Below are positions 16,719 to 26,252 of a DNA stretch of 64,000 nt, one piece after another. Numbering within the stretch: position 1 is the first letter of the stretch; the number at the start of each line of letters is the position of its first letter. Origin of the DNA: an uncultured Flavobacteriaceae bacterium. GTDB taxonomy: Bacteria; Bacteroidota; Bacteroidia; Flavobacteriales; Flavobacteriaceae. A model generated the notes under the pieces. It saw only the letters and a list, made by a program, of their open reading frames with translations. It was not told the DNA's origin and searched no databases. The stretch lies in the NCBI GenBank assembly GCA_947502635.1, contig CANNAN010000002.1:574160-638159 (forward strand), read 5' to 3'. The position numbers were made by a program, and so were the translations under genes.

Positions 16719-18194
16719 ATGGGAAATTATTTTAACACACTTTCATTAAGAGATAAATTAGATCAATTGTCAAAGTGTAGATTTATGGATGCTTCAGAGT
16801 TTTCAGATGGAGTAAACGCTTTAAAAGGTAAAAAAATAGTCATTGTAGGATGTGGGGCTCAAGGTCTTAATCAAGGTTTGAATATGAGAGATTCTGGATT
16901 GGATATTTCTTATACTTTACGTGATGCTGCTATCTCTGAAAAACGTGCCTCTTTTGTTAATGCAACAGACAATGGATTTACAGTTGGTACTTATCAGGAA
17001 TTAATTCCAACAGCAGATTTAGTGTTAAACTTAACTCCAGATAAACAACACACAAGTGTTGTAAAAGCAGTAATGCCTTTAATGAAACAAGGAGCTACAT
17101 TATCTTATTCTCACGGTTTTAATATTGTTGAAGAAGGGATGCAAATCCGTAAAGACCTTACAGTTATTATGGTTGCTCCAAAATGTCCTGGATCTGAAGT
17201 AAGAGAGGAGTATAAACGTGGTTTTGGTGTGCCAACACTTATTGCTGTGCATCCAGAAAATGATCCAGAAGGAAAAGGTTGGGCACAAGCAAAAGCATAT
17301 GCAGCAGGAACCGGAGGAGATAGAGCAGGTGTTTTAGCTTCATCTTTTGTTGCTGAAGTAAAAAGTGATTTAATGGGAGAGCAAACCATTCTTTGTGGAT
17401 TGTTACAAACTGGTTCTATCCTTTGTTTTGATAAAATGATTGAAAAAGGTATCGATGCAGGTTATGCTTCTAAACTTATTCAATACGGTTGGGAAACTAT
17501 TACAGAAGGGCTTAAATATGGTGGTATCACCAATATGATGGATCGTTTGTCAAACCCAGCAAAAATTAAAGCTTTTGAATTATCAGAAGAATTAAAAGAT
17601 ATCATGCGTCCATTATTTCAAAAACATATGGATGATATTATGCTTGGAAACTTTTCTAAAGGTATGATGGAAGATTGGGCTAATGATGATAAAAATTTAT
17701 TAGGTTGGAGAGCTGCTACTGGAGAAACAGCTTTTGAAAAAACACCAGCAGGTGATGTTGAAATTTCTGAACAGGAATTTTATGATAATGGTGTATTAAT
17801 GGTTGCTATGGTAAGAGCTGGCGTAGAATTAGCATTTGAAGCTATGACAGATTCAGGAATTATAGATGCTTCTGCTTATTATGAGTCTTTACACGAGACA
17901 CCGCTAATTGCAAACACGATTGCAAGAAGAAAATTATATGAAATGAATAGCGTGATATCTGATACTGCTGAGTACGGATGTTATTTATTCGATCATGCTT
18001 GTAAACCTTTATTAGCAGATTTCATGAAAACTATCGATACTGATGTTATAGGAAAAGCTTATGCTAAAGATAATGGAGCAGGAGTTGATAACGCTAAGTT
18101 AATTGAAGTAAATAAAGCTTTAAGGGCGCATCCGGTTGAAAAAGTTGGTGAGTTTTTAAGAGCATCTATGACGGCTATGAAGCCTATAGTTTAA
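16719..18194 (+). CDS. ilvC: Ketol-acid reductoisomerase (class II, long form)
   Basis: A 491-residue NADPH-dependent enzyme that isomerises and reduces acetolactate or acetohydroxybutyrate. The length and the opening '[20 protein letters not shown]' follow the E. coli-type class II enzyme, with its duplicated C-terminal domain. Many other bacteria carry the ~330-residue class I enzyme. The Rossmann motif '[20 protein letters not shown]' is near 47. Acidic metal-ligand segments ('[13 protein letters not shown]') are present. It is the fourth gene of the operon, with 12 bp to ilvA. Confidence 0.98.
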   Translation: MGNYFNTLSLRDKLDQLSKCRFMDASEFSDGVNALKGKKIVIVGCGAQGLNQGLNMRDSGLDISYTLRDAAISEKRASFVNATDNGFTVGTYQELIPTADLVLNLTPDKQHTSVVKAVMPLMKQGATLSYSHGFNIVEEGMQIRKDLTVIMVAPKCPGSEVREEYKRGFGVPTLIAVHPENDPEGKGWAQAKAYAAGTGGDRAGVLASSFVAEVKSDLMGEQTILCGLLQTGSILCFDKMIEKGIDAGYASKLIQYGWETITEGLKYGGITNMMDRLSNPAKIKAFELSEELKDIMRPLFQKHMDDIMLGNFSKGMMEDWANDDKNLLGWRAATGETAFEKTPAGDVEISEQEFYDNGVLMVAMVRAGVELAFEAMTDSGIIDASAYYESLHETPLIANTIARRKLYEMNSVISDTAEYGCYLFDHACKPLLADFMKTIDTDVIGKAYAKDNGAGVDNAKLIEVNKALRAHPVEKVGEFLRASMTAMKPIV

Positions 18195-18206
18195 AACAAG
18201 ATTAAT

Positions 18207-19472
18207 ATGAATCAGGAAAACGTCACATATTTTCCTAGTATTAATAATATTAAAGTAGCTGCCGATACTATTAAAAAAGTATCGGCAGTTACGCCTTTAG
18301 GCCCTAACTTAAGGTACTCAAAGCAATTTGATGCTAATATTTTATTTAAACGTGAAGACTTACAGCAAGTGCGTTCATATAAAATTAGAGGCGCCTATAA
18401 TAAAATAAGTTCATTAACTTCTAAGGAGTCTAAAAAAGGCGTGGTTTGTGCCAGTGCAGGAAACCATGCGCAAGGTGTCGCTTTATCTTGTAAATTATTA
18501 GAAATTGAGGGTGTTATCTATATGCCAGCCCCAACACCAAACCAAAAGATAGAACAGGTTAAAATGTTTGGTGGTGATTTTATAGATATTAAACTTATTG
18601 GTGATACGTTTGATGATGCTTACCATGCAGCCACATTAGAATGTGAGCAGTTACATAAAACATTTATTCATCCTTTTAATGATAAAAAAGTTATTGAAGG
18701 ACAGGCTACTGTTGGCTTAGAAATTCTGGAACAATCTACAGAGCCCATCGATTATGTTTTTATTCCCGTAGGAGGAGGAGGATTGGCAGCAGGTTTGTCT
18801 ACTGTTTTTAAACAATTATCACCTCATACAAAGATTATTGGGGTAGAGCCAGAAGGAGCGCCTTCTATGTCTGTTTCTATCAAAAATAATAGAAATACAA
18901 CCTTAGATCAAATTGAAAAGTTTATTGATGGAGCTGCAGTGAAACGCGTGGGAGATTTTACATTTTCTATTTGTAAGGAGAACTTGCATGATATGATAAC
19001 GGTACCAGAAGGGAAGGTATGCGAGACTATTTTAGAACTTTATAATAGGGATGCTATAGTTGTAGAACCAGCTGGAGCTCTGAGTATTTCTGCTTTAGAT
19101 TTTTATGCAGAAGAGGTAAAAGGAAAAAATGTAGTATGTGTTGTTAGCGGGAGCAACAATGATATTACCAGAACGTCTGAAATTAAAGAACGTGCCTTGT
19201 TATTTGCTCAATTAAAACATTATTTTATTGTGAAATTTCCACAACGTGCAGGGGCTTTAAAAGAGTTTGTGGTAGATATTTTAGGAGAGAATGATGATAT
19301 CACCTATTTTCAATATGCGAAAAAAACAAATCGCGAAAATGGGTCTGCTGTGGTTGGTATTCAATTAAAATCTGTTAACGATTTAGAACCTCTTATAACT
19401 AAAATGAAGCTTCGTAATTTTTATGGTGATTATCTAAATGATAAACCCGATTTGTTTCAGTTTTTGGTGTAA
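18207..19472 (+). CDS. ilvA: Threonine ammonia-lyase (threonine dehydratase)
   Basis: A 421-residue PLP enzyme that makes 2-ketobutyrate from threonine, the first step to isoleucine. The PLP lysine is in 'VRSYKIRGAYN', the phosphate loop is 'PVGGGGLAAGL', and substrate motif 'SAGNHAQGVA' is present. A single ACT-like regulatory domain follows from about 330 ('YFIVKFPQRAGALKEFVVDI'), as in the shorter allosteric class. It is the last gene of the ilv operon. Its 3' flank carries an inverted-repeat element. Confidence 0.95.
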   Translation: MNQENVTYFPSINNIKVAADTIKKVSAVTPLGPNLRYSKQFDANILFKREDLQQVRSYKIRGAYNKISSLTSKESKKGVVCASAGNHAQGVALSCKLLEIEGVIYMPAPTPNQKIEQVKMFGGDFIDIKLIGDTFDDAYHAATLECEQLHKTFIHPFNDKKVIEGQATVGLEILEQSTEPIDYVFIPVGGGGLAAGLSTVFKQLSPHTKIIGVEPEGAPSMSVSIKNNRNTTLDQIEKFIDGAAVKRVGDFTFSICKENLHDMITVPEGKVCETILELYNRDAIVVEPAGALSISALDFYAEEVKGKNVVCVVSGSNNDITRTSEIKERALLFAQLKHYFIVKFPQRAGALKEFVVDILGENDDITYFQYAKKTNRENGSAVVGIQLKSVNDLEPLITKMKLRNFYGDYLNDKPDLFQFLV

Positions 19473-19480
19473 TTCATCTT

Positions 19481-19683
19481 GTCATTTCTGCGAAGGCAGG
19501 AATCCATTTGAATGTTAGAAGTATTAAATTTACTCTTATTTTTTCTATACGTAATTCAAAATCGGTTACTACTTTAATGTAGAATATTCCACAGGTTTTA
19601 TTGGTTAAAATGTTACGGAAACGGTAATTTCAATGAATTGTTTATATTATAAATTAGTAGATTCCTGCCTTTGTAGAAATGGC
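19481..19683. repeat. MITE-like element with 24-bp imperfect terminal inverted repeats
   Basis: 19481-19504 (GTCATTTCTGCGAAGGCAGG and four more bases) is nearly the reverse complement of 19660-19683, with 20 of 24 positions matching by eye. The 155 bp between the arms is AT-rich and has no ORF. A single arm of the same type recurs at 44218-44241. The arm sequence resembles a dispersed flavobacterial intergenic repeat. Confidence 0.6.
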
Positions 19684-19726
19684 AAAAGTTAATAGTTGAA
19701 AATTTAGGTTAATTAGTATAAACAAT

Positions 19727-20908
19727 TTATCCTTTCCAGTATTGAATATCTTCATTATACATAGCATCTAACGATAGTTGAACAGCTCTGGCAGTATCGG
19801 CACCAGTAAAAACATTTGAAATAGGTTGTTTGTTTTCTAAAATAGAATCTCTAAAGTCTATCAAAGCTTGTTTGCTAGGGTCTATATGAGATACTTTAAT
19901 AGGATACCCTTTGCCTTGCAAGTGACTATTTATAGTAGCCCCCGAAACACCATCAACATCTGCTATTTCTTTTTTGAATCCTTTTTCATAATATATCCAA
20001 GCCTTGGTATAATCTAATAAAATGGTGCCTTTACTTCCATGTATTTTTATTTGATAATTGCCTAAGGCATTACTGGTTAAACAGGTGAATTTTGCTTTTA
20101 CACCACTAGGGTATTCGTATAATAAATGAATATTATCAAAGGTTTCCCTGCCGTCTTTCCAGTAATCAACACCACCAGTTCCCATTATTTTTTTAGGGTT
20201 CTCACCTAAAACCCAGTGTACAAAATCAATTTGATGCGAGCAAAGTTCTGCAACCAGTCCCCCAGAATATTCTCTATACATACGCCAGTTTATGGCCCGT
20301 TCCAAAGAGATATCAGGAACAGGTCTTCTCCAGTTTCCATTTCTGTTCCATTGACATTCAAAAGAAGTAATTTGTCCAATCTCGCCATTTTTCAACATAT
20401 CTACTACATGTTTGTAAAGCCTGGAACTATGATATTGATGACCCGTTTGAAAAATTGTTTTCGAGTTTGAAACTTTTTCGACAAGATTGTTAATACTAGT
20501 AAGTCCTTTAGCCATCGTTTTTTCGCAATAGATATGCTTGCCAGCATCTAAAGCATCAAGGGCTATAGCTGAATGCGTACTAAACGGTGTCGCTATTAAT
20601 ACAGCATCAATATCTTTATTGTCTAATAGCTTTTTATAATTTTTATAAGCTTCAACTTTATTTGAAACTTTAGAAATCCCTTGTTCTAATCGAAAGGGCA
20701 AAATATCACAGGCAGCAGACACATGTATCCCTTCAATTTTGTTTAGTACAGGAATGAGTCCCCTGCCTCTATCTCCAGTGCCTATAACTCCAATATTAAT
20801 AGTATTATTATAATTGATTTTGTTTGTAATAGCTCCCAAAGTAGCAGTACCTGCAATAATTCCCGCAGATGCCATGCTGCTTTTTGTAATAAATTCTCTT
20901 CTTTTCAT
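19727..20908 (-). CDS. Gfo/Idh/MocA family oxidoreductase, Tat-exported
   Basis: A 393-residue NAD(P)-dependent sugar dehydrogenase-type protein. It opens with a twin-arginine signal (MKRREFITKSSMASAGIIAG). The Rossmann segment is 'NIGVIGTGDRGRGLIPVLNK', and the usual EKP motif reads 'YCEKTMAKG', with Thr in place of Pro. The C-terminal alpha/beta domain has 'GGLVAELCSHQIDFVHWVLG', the typical catalytic His/Asp helix. It is the last gene of a three-gene reverse operon (DUF1080 double-domain, Gfo, Gfo). Periplasmic members with Tat signals are thought to use tightly bound NAD. In a 3-keto-glycoside scheme it could oxidise or reduce the sugar C3. Substrate unknown. Confidence 0.88.
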   Translation of the reverse strand: MKRREFITKSSMASAGIIAGTATLGAITNKINYNNTINIGVIGTGDRGRGLIPVLNKIEGIHVSAACDILPFRLEQGISKVSNKVEAYKNYKKLLDNKDIDAVLIATPFSTHSAIALDALDAGKHIYCEKTMAKGLTSINNLVEKVSNSKTIFQTGHQYHSSRLYKHVVDMLKNGEIGQITSFECQWNRNGNWRRPVPDISLERAINWRMYREYSGGLVAELCSHQIDFVHWVLGENPKKIMGTGGVDYWKDGRETFDNIHLLYEYPSGVKAKFTCLTSNALGNYQIKIHGSKGTILLDYTKAWIYYEKGFKKEIADVDGVSGATINSHLQGKGYPIKVSHIDPSKQALIDFRDSILENKQPISNVFTGADTARAVQLSLDAMYNEDIQYWKG

Positions 20909-20947
20909 TGGTTGTAATTTCGAATAACTACTATTTTTTGAGTTATT

Positions 20948-22294
20948 TTATACGGGTTTTATTTCCCAACCTGGCTCATATTCTCTAGACCATAACTTCA
21001 TGGCATCACGATCATAAATTCTTCCAGTTATTTCATCTACTTCAAAAGATTTATTAATTCTTGAACTAATATTGGCATAATGTGTTAGCATTTGACTAAC
21101 AACTCCTTGCTCTATTGGCGAAGTTAACGATTCTTTTTCCCTTATAGCTTGGAAAAAGTTTACAGCGTGTCTTGTAGAAAGACTTCCACCACCGCCAAGT
21201 GCTAAGCCATCTTCCTTTCCTTTCAAGGTACTGTTTCTAATAACTTTACCTTTCAGGTCATATAATTTATAACCTGTTCGATTTATAAATACCATACCTT
21301 TAGAACCATAGATTAAGGTGCCTCTTCCAGCACCATATTTATTATAGCCATTTCTACTTTGTCCATCCCATTGAATGGTTGTGTTATTGGAAAACCTGAA
21401 CGTAGCTAGCATAGTATCATACATCTCCCATCCATCATTTTTATGTTGAAATTTTCCTGAATATACATCGACATGTTCAGGATATTCAACGTCTAAAGCC
21501 CAACGGGCAATATCTAATTCGTGTGTGGCATTATTACCCATTTCTGCTGTTCCATAATCCCATCCGTACCAATGCCAGTTATAATTCCAGGTATCATGCA
21601 TATAGGCTTTTCTTGGAGCTGGTCCCTGAAAAAGTTCCCAATCTAATCCTTCTGGAGGGGCGGCTTTTACAGGAACAGGAACTTTGCCTCTGGAATTAGT
21701 ATAAAATGCAATGGCTTTATAAGCATCTCCAATAATACCGTTATGGATGTCTTTAATAATTTCGGTAGATTCTAATGAGGATCGTTGTTGGTTCCCCATT
21801 TGTATTAATTTATTATATTTTTTTTGATATGCAACAAGTAATTCGCCTTCTCTAGGGTTATGACTACATGGCTTTTCTAGATATACATGTTTGTTAGCTT
21901 GTACGGCCATACAAGCACCTGGCGCATGCCAGTGGTCTGGTGTTGCCATAAAAACAGCATCTACTTTTTTATCATCTAAAATAACTCTAATGTCATTTTC
22001 TAACTTTGGAGTATGGTCAATCAATTTTGAAAAAGAGTTGGCTGCTTTTTCGCGCTGACTTTTCATCACATCACATAAGTACATGAGTTCAATATTATTT
22101 GCTTTATCAGAAATGGCTTCTTTAAACCCTCCCAAGCGTCTTCCTAGTCCTTGAACGGCAACATGAATTCTATCATTAGATCCTATGATTCGTGAATAAC
22201 TTTTTGCTGAAACACTTGTAATATTCCCTGTGAGTGTAACTCCAAGAGCTCCTGCTGATGCTTTTTTTATAAAATCTCTTCTATTCGAACCCAT
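20948..22294 (-). CDS. Gfo/Idh/MocA family oxidoreductase, Tat-exported
   Basis: A 448-residue member with a strong twin-arginine signal (MGSNRRDFIKKASAGALGVT). It has the nucleotide fold 'HVAVQGLGRRLGGFKEAI', the EKP motif intact as 'YLEKPCSHNPREGE', and the family's long insert 'GPAPRKAYMHDTWNYNWHW' followed by 'DYGTAEMGNNATHELDIARW'. It resembles GH109-like and dehydrogenase members of the family, so a hydrolytic NAD-dependent mechanism is possible. It sits 39 bp upstream of the Gfo gene at 19727-20908 and 12 bp downstream of the DUF1080 gene. Confidence 0.88.
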   Translation of the reverse strand: MGSNRRDFIKKASAGALGVTLTGNITSVSAKSYSRIIGSNDRIHVAVQGLGRRLGGFKEAISDKANNIELMYLCDVMKSQREKAANSFSKLIDHTPKLENDIRVILDDKKVDAVFMATPDHWHAPGACMAVQANKHVYLEKPCSHNPREGELLVAYQKKYNKLIQMGNQQRSSLESTEIIKDIHNGIIGDAYKAIAFYTNSRGKVPVPVKAAPPEGLDWELFQGPAPRKAYMHDTWNYNWHWYGWDYGTAEMGNNATHELDIARWALDVEYPEHVDVYSGKFQHKNDGWEMYDTMLATFRFSNNTTIQWDGQSRNGYNKYGAGRGTLIYGSKGMVFINRTGYKLYDLKGKVIRNSTLKGKEDGLALGGGGSLSTRHAVNFFQAIREKESLTSPIEQGVVSQMLTHYANISSRINKSFEVDEITGRIYDRDAMKLWSREYEPGWEIKPV

Positions 22295-22306
22295 TATTTT
22301 ATTTTT

Positions 22307-23710
22307 TTAATTAAACTCTCTAACTTTTATGCTTCTGTAATGTACGGTGTCTCCATGATCTTGAAGTAAGATGTGCCCACTAGGCCACTGTCCAAATTTT
22401 GGCCATTTTTTATATTTGCTGTATGCTACAAGTGCTCTAAACATTTGAGAAGACCTATCATATTCTATTACTTTTTCATTGTTTAACCAGTGCTCAACAT
22501 GTGCTCCTCTAACAACAATTCTTGCTTTGTTCCAAGCTCCTATACCTTTAAATTGTTTACTTCTTCCTTTTATAGAAAGGTTTTCGGCTGTAATTAAATC
22601 ATAAAGAGAACCTACTGTTCTATTACCATTAACACCAGCTTTTGCATCAGGGTGATTTTTATCATCTAAAATTTGAAATTCGCATCCTATGGCAGATCCA
22701 GACCCTTTATTAAGTTCGGCATCTACAAAATATTTAATACCACTATTGGCTCCTTTTGTAATTTTGAAATCTAGTTCTAATTCGAAACTACTAAAAACTT
22801 TTTCTGTAACAATGTCTCCAGGGCCAGTTGATTCGGCACCATCAGTGGCTAAAATAGTTAATTCACCATTTTCAATGTCCCAACCAGATTGTGGGAAATG
22901 ATCCAGTTTGACACCTCGCCATCCTTTAGATGTTTTGCCATCCCAAAGCAAACGCCATCCATTATTTACTTCATTTTCTGTAAGCGTATTAATTAAATAA
23001 CTCATTTCTTTTGCATCAGGGTCTGAAACCCAACGTTCTTTTTCTAAGTTATTTGTTTTGATTCTAATATTTTTCCATTTAATATGTTTCCCAGCGTCTT
23101 TGTCTTTATAAATACTGTGGACTTGTAATGCTATGAAACCTGATGATGTTAAATCATCAACTAAATTTGAGCATTGTATGCCATTTATCCATGTTCGAAT
23201 GGTAGAACCAATAGCTTCGACCCTGCACGTATTCCATACACCATTTTTAAAAGCTTTACTACCTTTTGGATTTAAAGATAAAGGGTATATCCAGCCTCTT
23301 CTCCCTTCATCGTATATGCCACCACTAAAAGCGCGAGCTGATGGATCTAGTTCAAATTGATAACCATGAACCTTGCCTTTTTTATGTGACTTAAAACTAT
23401 TAGATCTAAATTGAACACCCGAATTAGTTGTGGGATCTAAAAGAACCTCAAATTCTAGAATAAAATCACTATATTTCTTTTCAGTACACAGAAAACTATT
23501 TGGTGTTTTAGATTTTGTAGTGCCAATAATTTCATTATTAACTACTTTATAGGAAGCAGTTCCATTTAATTGTTTCCAACCAGTTAAGTCCTTTCCGTTA
23601 AAAAGAGATATCCATCCGTCTTGAGATGTTTGAGAATTGGCACTAATGCCTACAAGACTCATTAAAAGAAAACTAGAAAAAAAAAGTAGTTTCGATTGTA
23701 TTGGTTTCAT
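22307..23710 (-). CDS. Secreted protein with two DUF1080 (3-keto-disaccharide hydrolase) domains
   Basis: A 467-residue protein counted from ATG 23710. A longer in-frame start at 23800 would put 30 charged residues before the signal peptide and run through the palindrome at 23728, so I reject it. A Sec signal lies at about 1-28 (MKPIQSKLLFFSSFLLMSLV). Domain 1 starts 'GWISLFNGKDLTGWKQLNGT' and domain 2 'GWRLLWDGKTSKGWRGVKL'. Both have the jelly-roll pattern of the family ('SGVQFRS', 'EFQILDD', 'ILLQDHGDTVHYRSIKVREF'). Characterised members cleave 3-keto-glycosides. It is the first gene of the reverse operon that continues with two Gfo/Idh genes. Confidence 0.88.
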   Translation of the reverse strand: MKPIQSKLLFFSSFLLMSLVGISANSQTSQDGWISLFNGKDLTGWKQLNGTASYKVVNNEIIGTTKSKTPNSFLCTEKKYSDFILEFEVLLDPTTNSGVQFRSNSFKSHKKGKVHGYQFELDPSARAFSGGIYDEGRRGWIYPLSLNPKGSKAFKNGVWNTCRVEAIGSTIRTWINGIQCSNLVDDLTSSGFIALQVHSIYKDKDAGKHIKWKNIRIKTNNLEKERWVSDPDAKEMSYLINTLTENEVNNGWRLLWDGKTSKGWRGVKLDHFPQSGWDIENGELTILATDGAESTGPGDIVTEKVFSSFELELDFKITKGANSGIKYFVDAELNKGSGSAIGCEFQILDDKNHPDAKAGVNGNRTVGSLYDLITAENLSIKGRSKQFKGIGAWNKARIVVRGAHVEHWLNNEKVIEYDRSSQMFRALVAYSKYKKWPKFGQWPSGHILLQDHGDTVHYRSIKVREFN

Positions 23711-23727
23711 GTTTTTTTTATTTTTTC

Positions 23728-23739
23728 GTGTACGTACAC
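23728..23739. promoter_or_regulatory. 12-bp perfect palindrome GTGTACGTACAC
   Basis: It lies 18 bp upstream of the DUF1080 ATG. The reverse-strand -7 match TATTTTTG directly precedes it (overlapping its first bases), so the palindrome would cover the transcript start. The central CG and symmetric TGTACGTACA core are typical of LacI/GalR-type operators. No LacI-family gene is in the window. Confidence 0.5.
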
Positions 23740-23968
23740 AAAAATACAAATATTTATAACGAAAATCCAAATATTGAACTATTTTAGAGTTGTTAATCAA
23801 TAATTAAAATAATTACTAGCCGAAAACGATTTCTCCATAGTTATTTTTTTCTCATGTTATTATTTTGCTAAGAATATCATATTTATTCTAATAAACCTCT
23901 TTGGTTTAAAAGTTTTTATTGATATTAAGAATATATTAGCTATAGTCATAATTAATAAATCCAAGCAA

Positions 23969-25561
23969 ATGAGTACTACTTTTTTAGAAATTCCAGAGGC
24001 TTACAAAATACAATCGTTATTACATCAAAAAACCTATTTAGTTTCAGGAGAACTAAAACAATGGGAAGGTGATATAGCAGAAGTATATTCAACTATTTCT
24101 TCAACCGAAGATTATAAACCGACTTTATTAGGAACCATTCCTCAACTTACAGAAAAGGAAGCTTTAGAGGCGTTAAATTCAGCATCAGCGGCTTATGATA
24201 AAGGGCAGGGTTTGTGGCCAACCATGAAGGTTGTAGATAGGATTGCTTGCATGGAAAAGTTTGTAGAACAAATGAAAACCAAGCGAGAAGTCATTGTAAA
24301 ACTTTTAATGTGGGAAATAGGCAAAAACCTTCCAGATTCAGAAAAAGAATTCGATAGAACCATCGATTATATATATGATACTATTGAAGCTTATAAACAA
24401 ATAGATAGAGACTCTGCTAAATTTGAAAAAAATGAAGGAGTGTATGCGCACATACGTAGAGGACCACTAGGTGTTGTTTTGTGTTTAGGCCCATATAATT
24501 ATCCGTTAAATGAAACATTTACATTACTTATTCCTGCGTTAATTATGGGTAACCCTGTAATTTTTAAACCAGCTAAACTAGGGGTATTATTAATTTCACC
24601 ATTATTAGAGGCCTTTCAAAATAGTTTTCCAAAAGGTGTCGTAAATGTTATTTATGGTCGTGGTCGGGTATTAGCAACACCTATTATGCAATCGGGTAAA
24701 ATTGATGTATTAGCATTAATTGGTAATAGTAAATCTGCAAACGCTATTCAAAATAATCATCCAAAAAAGAATAGATTACGTTTGGTACTAGGCTTAGAGG
24801 CTAAAAACCCCGCAATTGTTTTGCCAGATGCGGACTTAGATTTAGCAGTGAATGAATGTATTGCAGGCACATTGTCTTTTAATGGGCAACGTTGTACAGC
24901 TTTAAAAGTATTATATGTACATGAATCTGTTGTAGAGGATTTTAATAAGCGATATGCGGCTAAAGTAGACGCTCTTAAGTTTGGGAATCCATGGGATTCT
25001 GGTACTAAGTTAACACCGCTTCCCGAAGTGAATAAACCCCCATATATTAAAGAGTTAATAGATGATGCTCTTGAAAAAGGAGCAAAAATACTAAATGATA
25101 AAGGAGGGGAAATTAGTGAGAATTTTATATTTCCAGCAGTTTTATATCCTGTAGATAAAAGTATGCGAATATTTAACGAGGAGCAGTTTGGACCATTAGT
25201 ACCTATTGTTCCATTTGCAGATATTGAAGAACCATTAGATGATATGGCGGCCTCTAATTATGGGCAACAGGTAAGTTTGTTTGGTAAAGATATCAATACA
25301 TTATCACCATTAATTGATACTTTAGTAAATTTAGTGTGTCGGGTAAATTTAAATAGCTCTTGTCAAAGAGGACCAGATGTTTATCCTTTTACAGGAAGAA
25401 AAGATTCTGCATTTAGTACTTTAAGTGTGCATGACGCATTACGCTCTTTCTCTATAAGAACTTTTGTAGCATCGAAGGATAACGATTATAATAATGCTAT
25501 TTTAAAAGAGTTATTAGAGAAAAAAACATCTAACTTTATAAGTACAGATTATATTTTATAA
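23969..25561 (+). CDS. gapN: NADP-dependent glyceraldehyde-3-phosphate dehydrogenase (ALDH family)
   Basis: A 530-residue aldehyde dehydrogenase. The catalytic Cys309 is in '[10 protein letters not shown]', the general-base Glu277 in '[11 protein letters not shown]', and the cofactor segment is '[20 protein letters not shown]'. The 'GLEAKNPA' and 'GQRCTALK' wording fits the non-phosphorylating GAPDH (GapN/ALDH11) branch, which oxidises glyceraldehyde-3-phosphate straight to 3-phosphoglycerate and yields NADPH. Cytosolic. It stands between two sugar operons, with the azurin gene 50 bp downstream. Whether it belongs to the sugar locus is unclear. Confidence 0.8.
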   Translation: MSTTFLEIPEAYKIQSLLHQKTYLVSGELKQWEGDIAEVYSTISSTEDYKPTLLGTIPQLTEKEALEALNSASAAYDKGQGLWPTMKVVDRIACMEKFVEQMKTKREVIVKLLMWEIGKNLPDSEKEFDRTIDYIYDTIEAYKQIDRDSAKFEKNEGVYAHIRRGPLGVVLCLGPYNYPLNETFTLLIPALIMGNPVIFKPAKLGVLLISPLLEAFQNSFPKGVVNVIYGRGRVLATPIMQSGKIDVLALIGNSKSANAIQNNHPKKNRLRLVLGLEAKNPAIVLPDADLDLAVNECIAGTLSFNGQRCTALKVLYVHESVVEDFNKRYAAKVDALKFGNPWDSGTKLTPLPEVNKPPYIKELIDDALEKGAKILNDKGGEISENFIFPAVLYPVDKSMRIFNEEQFGPLVPIVPFADIEEPLDDMAASNYGQQVSLFGKDINTLSPLIDTLVNLVCRVNLNSSCQRGPDVYPFTGRKDSAFSTLSVHDALRSFSIRTFVASKDNDYNNAILKELLEKKTSNFISTDYIL

Positions 25562-25611
25562 GCTGCTTTTTTATTATTTTTATAGCTAATAAAACAACAT
25601 TTTTTTTATAT

Positions 25612-26124
25612 ATGAAGACATTTAAGTATTTGGTATTATCTTTTTTTTCAGTTTTAGTTATGGTTGCCTGTGGAGGTAAGGAGGAAAAAAAGAAGGAAGG
25701 TTTTAGTTACGAAAATAAGAAAGAGACTTCTAAAAGCACAGAAACAAAAAACTCTAATGATATTGTTATTTCTGGTGATGACTTAATGAAGTTTGATAAG
25801 ACTGAAATTAAAGTAAAAGCAGGACAAAAAGTAAAAGTTACTTTAAGGCATAAAGGGAAATTGGATATTAATGTGATGGGACATAATTTTGTGCTTCTTA
25901 AACAAGGAGTGGATTTAGCTGGGTTTGCTGCTAAAGCAGCTGTAGCTAAAGATAACGAATACATACCAAAAGGAACAGAAGATGTTATAGCCTATACCTC
26001 TTTAATTGGAGGAGGACAGACGACTTCTGTAGAGTTTGTAGCACCAGAAGTTGGAACGTATGATTTTTTATGTAGTTTTCCTGGGCATTATGGTATGATG
26101 AAAGGTAAAGTTATTGTAGAATAG
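25612..26124 (+). CDS. Azurin-like cupredoxin lipoprotein
   Basis: A 170-residue type 1 copper protein. The lipoprotein signal ends at Cys20 ('VMVACGGKE'). A charged Lys/Glu/Ser linker (21-50) tethers the cupredoxin domain. Copper ligands are all present: His91 ('MGHNFVL'), Cys154, His159 and Met163 in 'LCSFPGHYGMMKG', with the classic C+5/C+9 spacing. Azurins carry electrons between membrane complexes and periplasmic enzymes. Its place between operons coding for periplasmic flavoprotein dehydrogenases that lack a cytochrome subunit makes it a candidate electron acceptor, which is inference only. Confidence 0.93.
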   Translation: MKTFKYLVLSFFSVLVMVACGGKEEKKKEGFSYENKKETSKSTETKNSNDIVISGDDLMKFDKTEIKVKAGQKVKVTLRHKGKLDINVMGHNFVLLKQGVDLAGFAAKAAVAKDNEYIPKGTEDVIAYTSLIGGGQTTSVEFVAPEVGTYDFLCSFPGHYGMMKGKVIVE

Positions 26125-26138
26125 ATATTTTACAATAT

Positions 26139-26183
26139 AAAAACAAAAAGCGATGCTGTTTTCTAGTGTCGCTTTTTGTTTTT
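26139..26183. terminator. Bidirectional terminator
   Basis: AAAACAAAAAGCGA (26140-26153) pairs with TCGCTTTTTGTTTT (26169-26182) around a 15-nt loop. Poly-A on the left and poly-T on the right allow use from both sides: azurin on the forward strand and the six-gene reverse operon ending at 26253. Confidence 0.85.
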
Positions 26184-26252
26184 ATGTTTTTTTCATAAAT
26201 TAATTAGCTTCTTTTAATGCAATCTTGATATGTATGCTAAAAATATCTTTAA

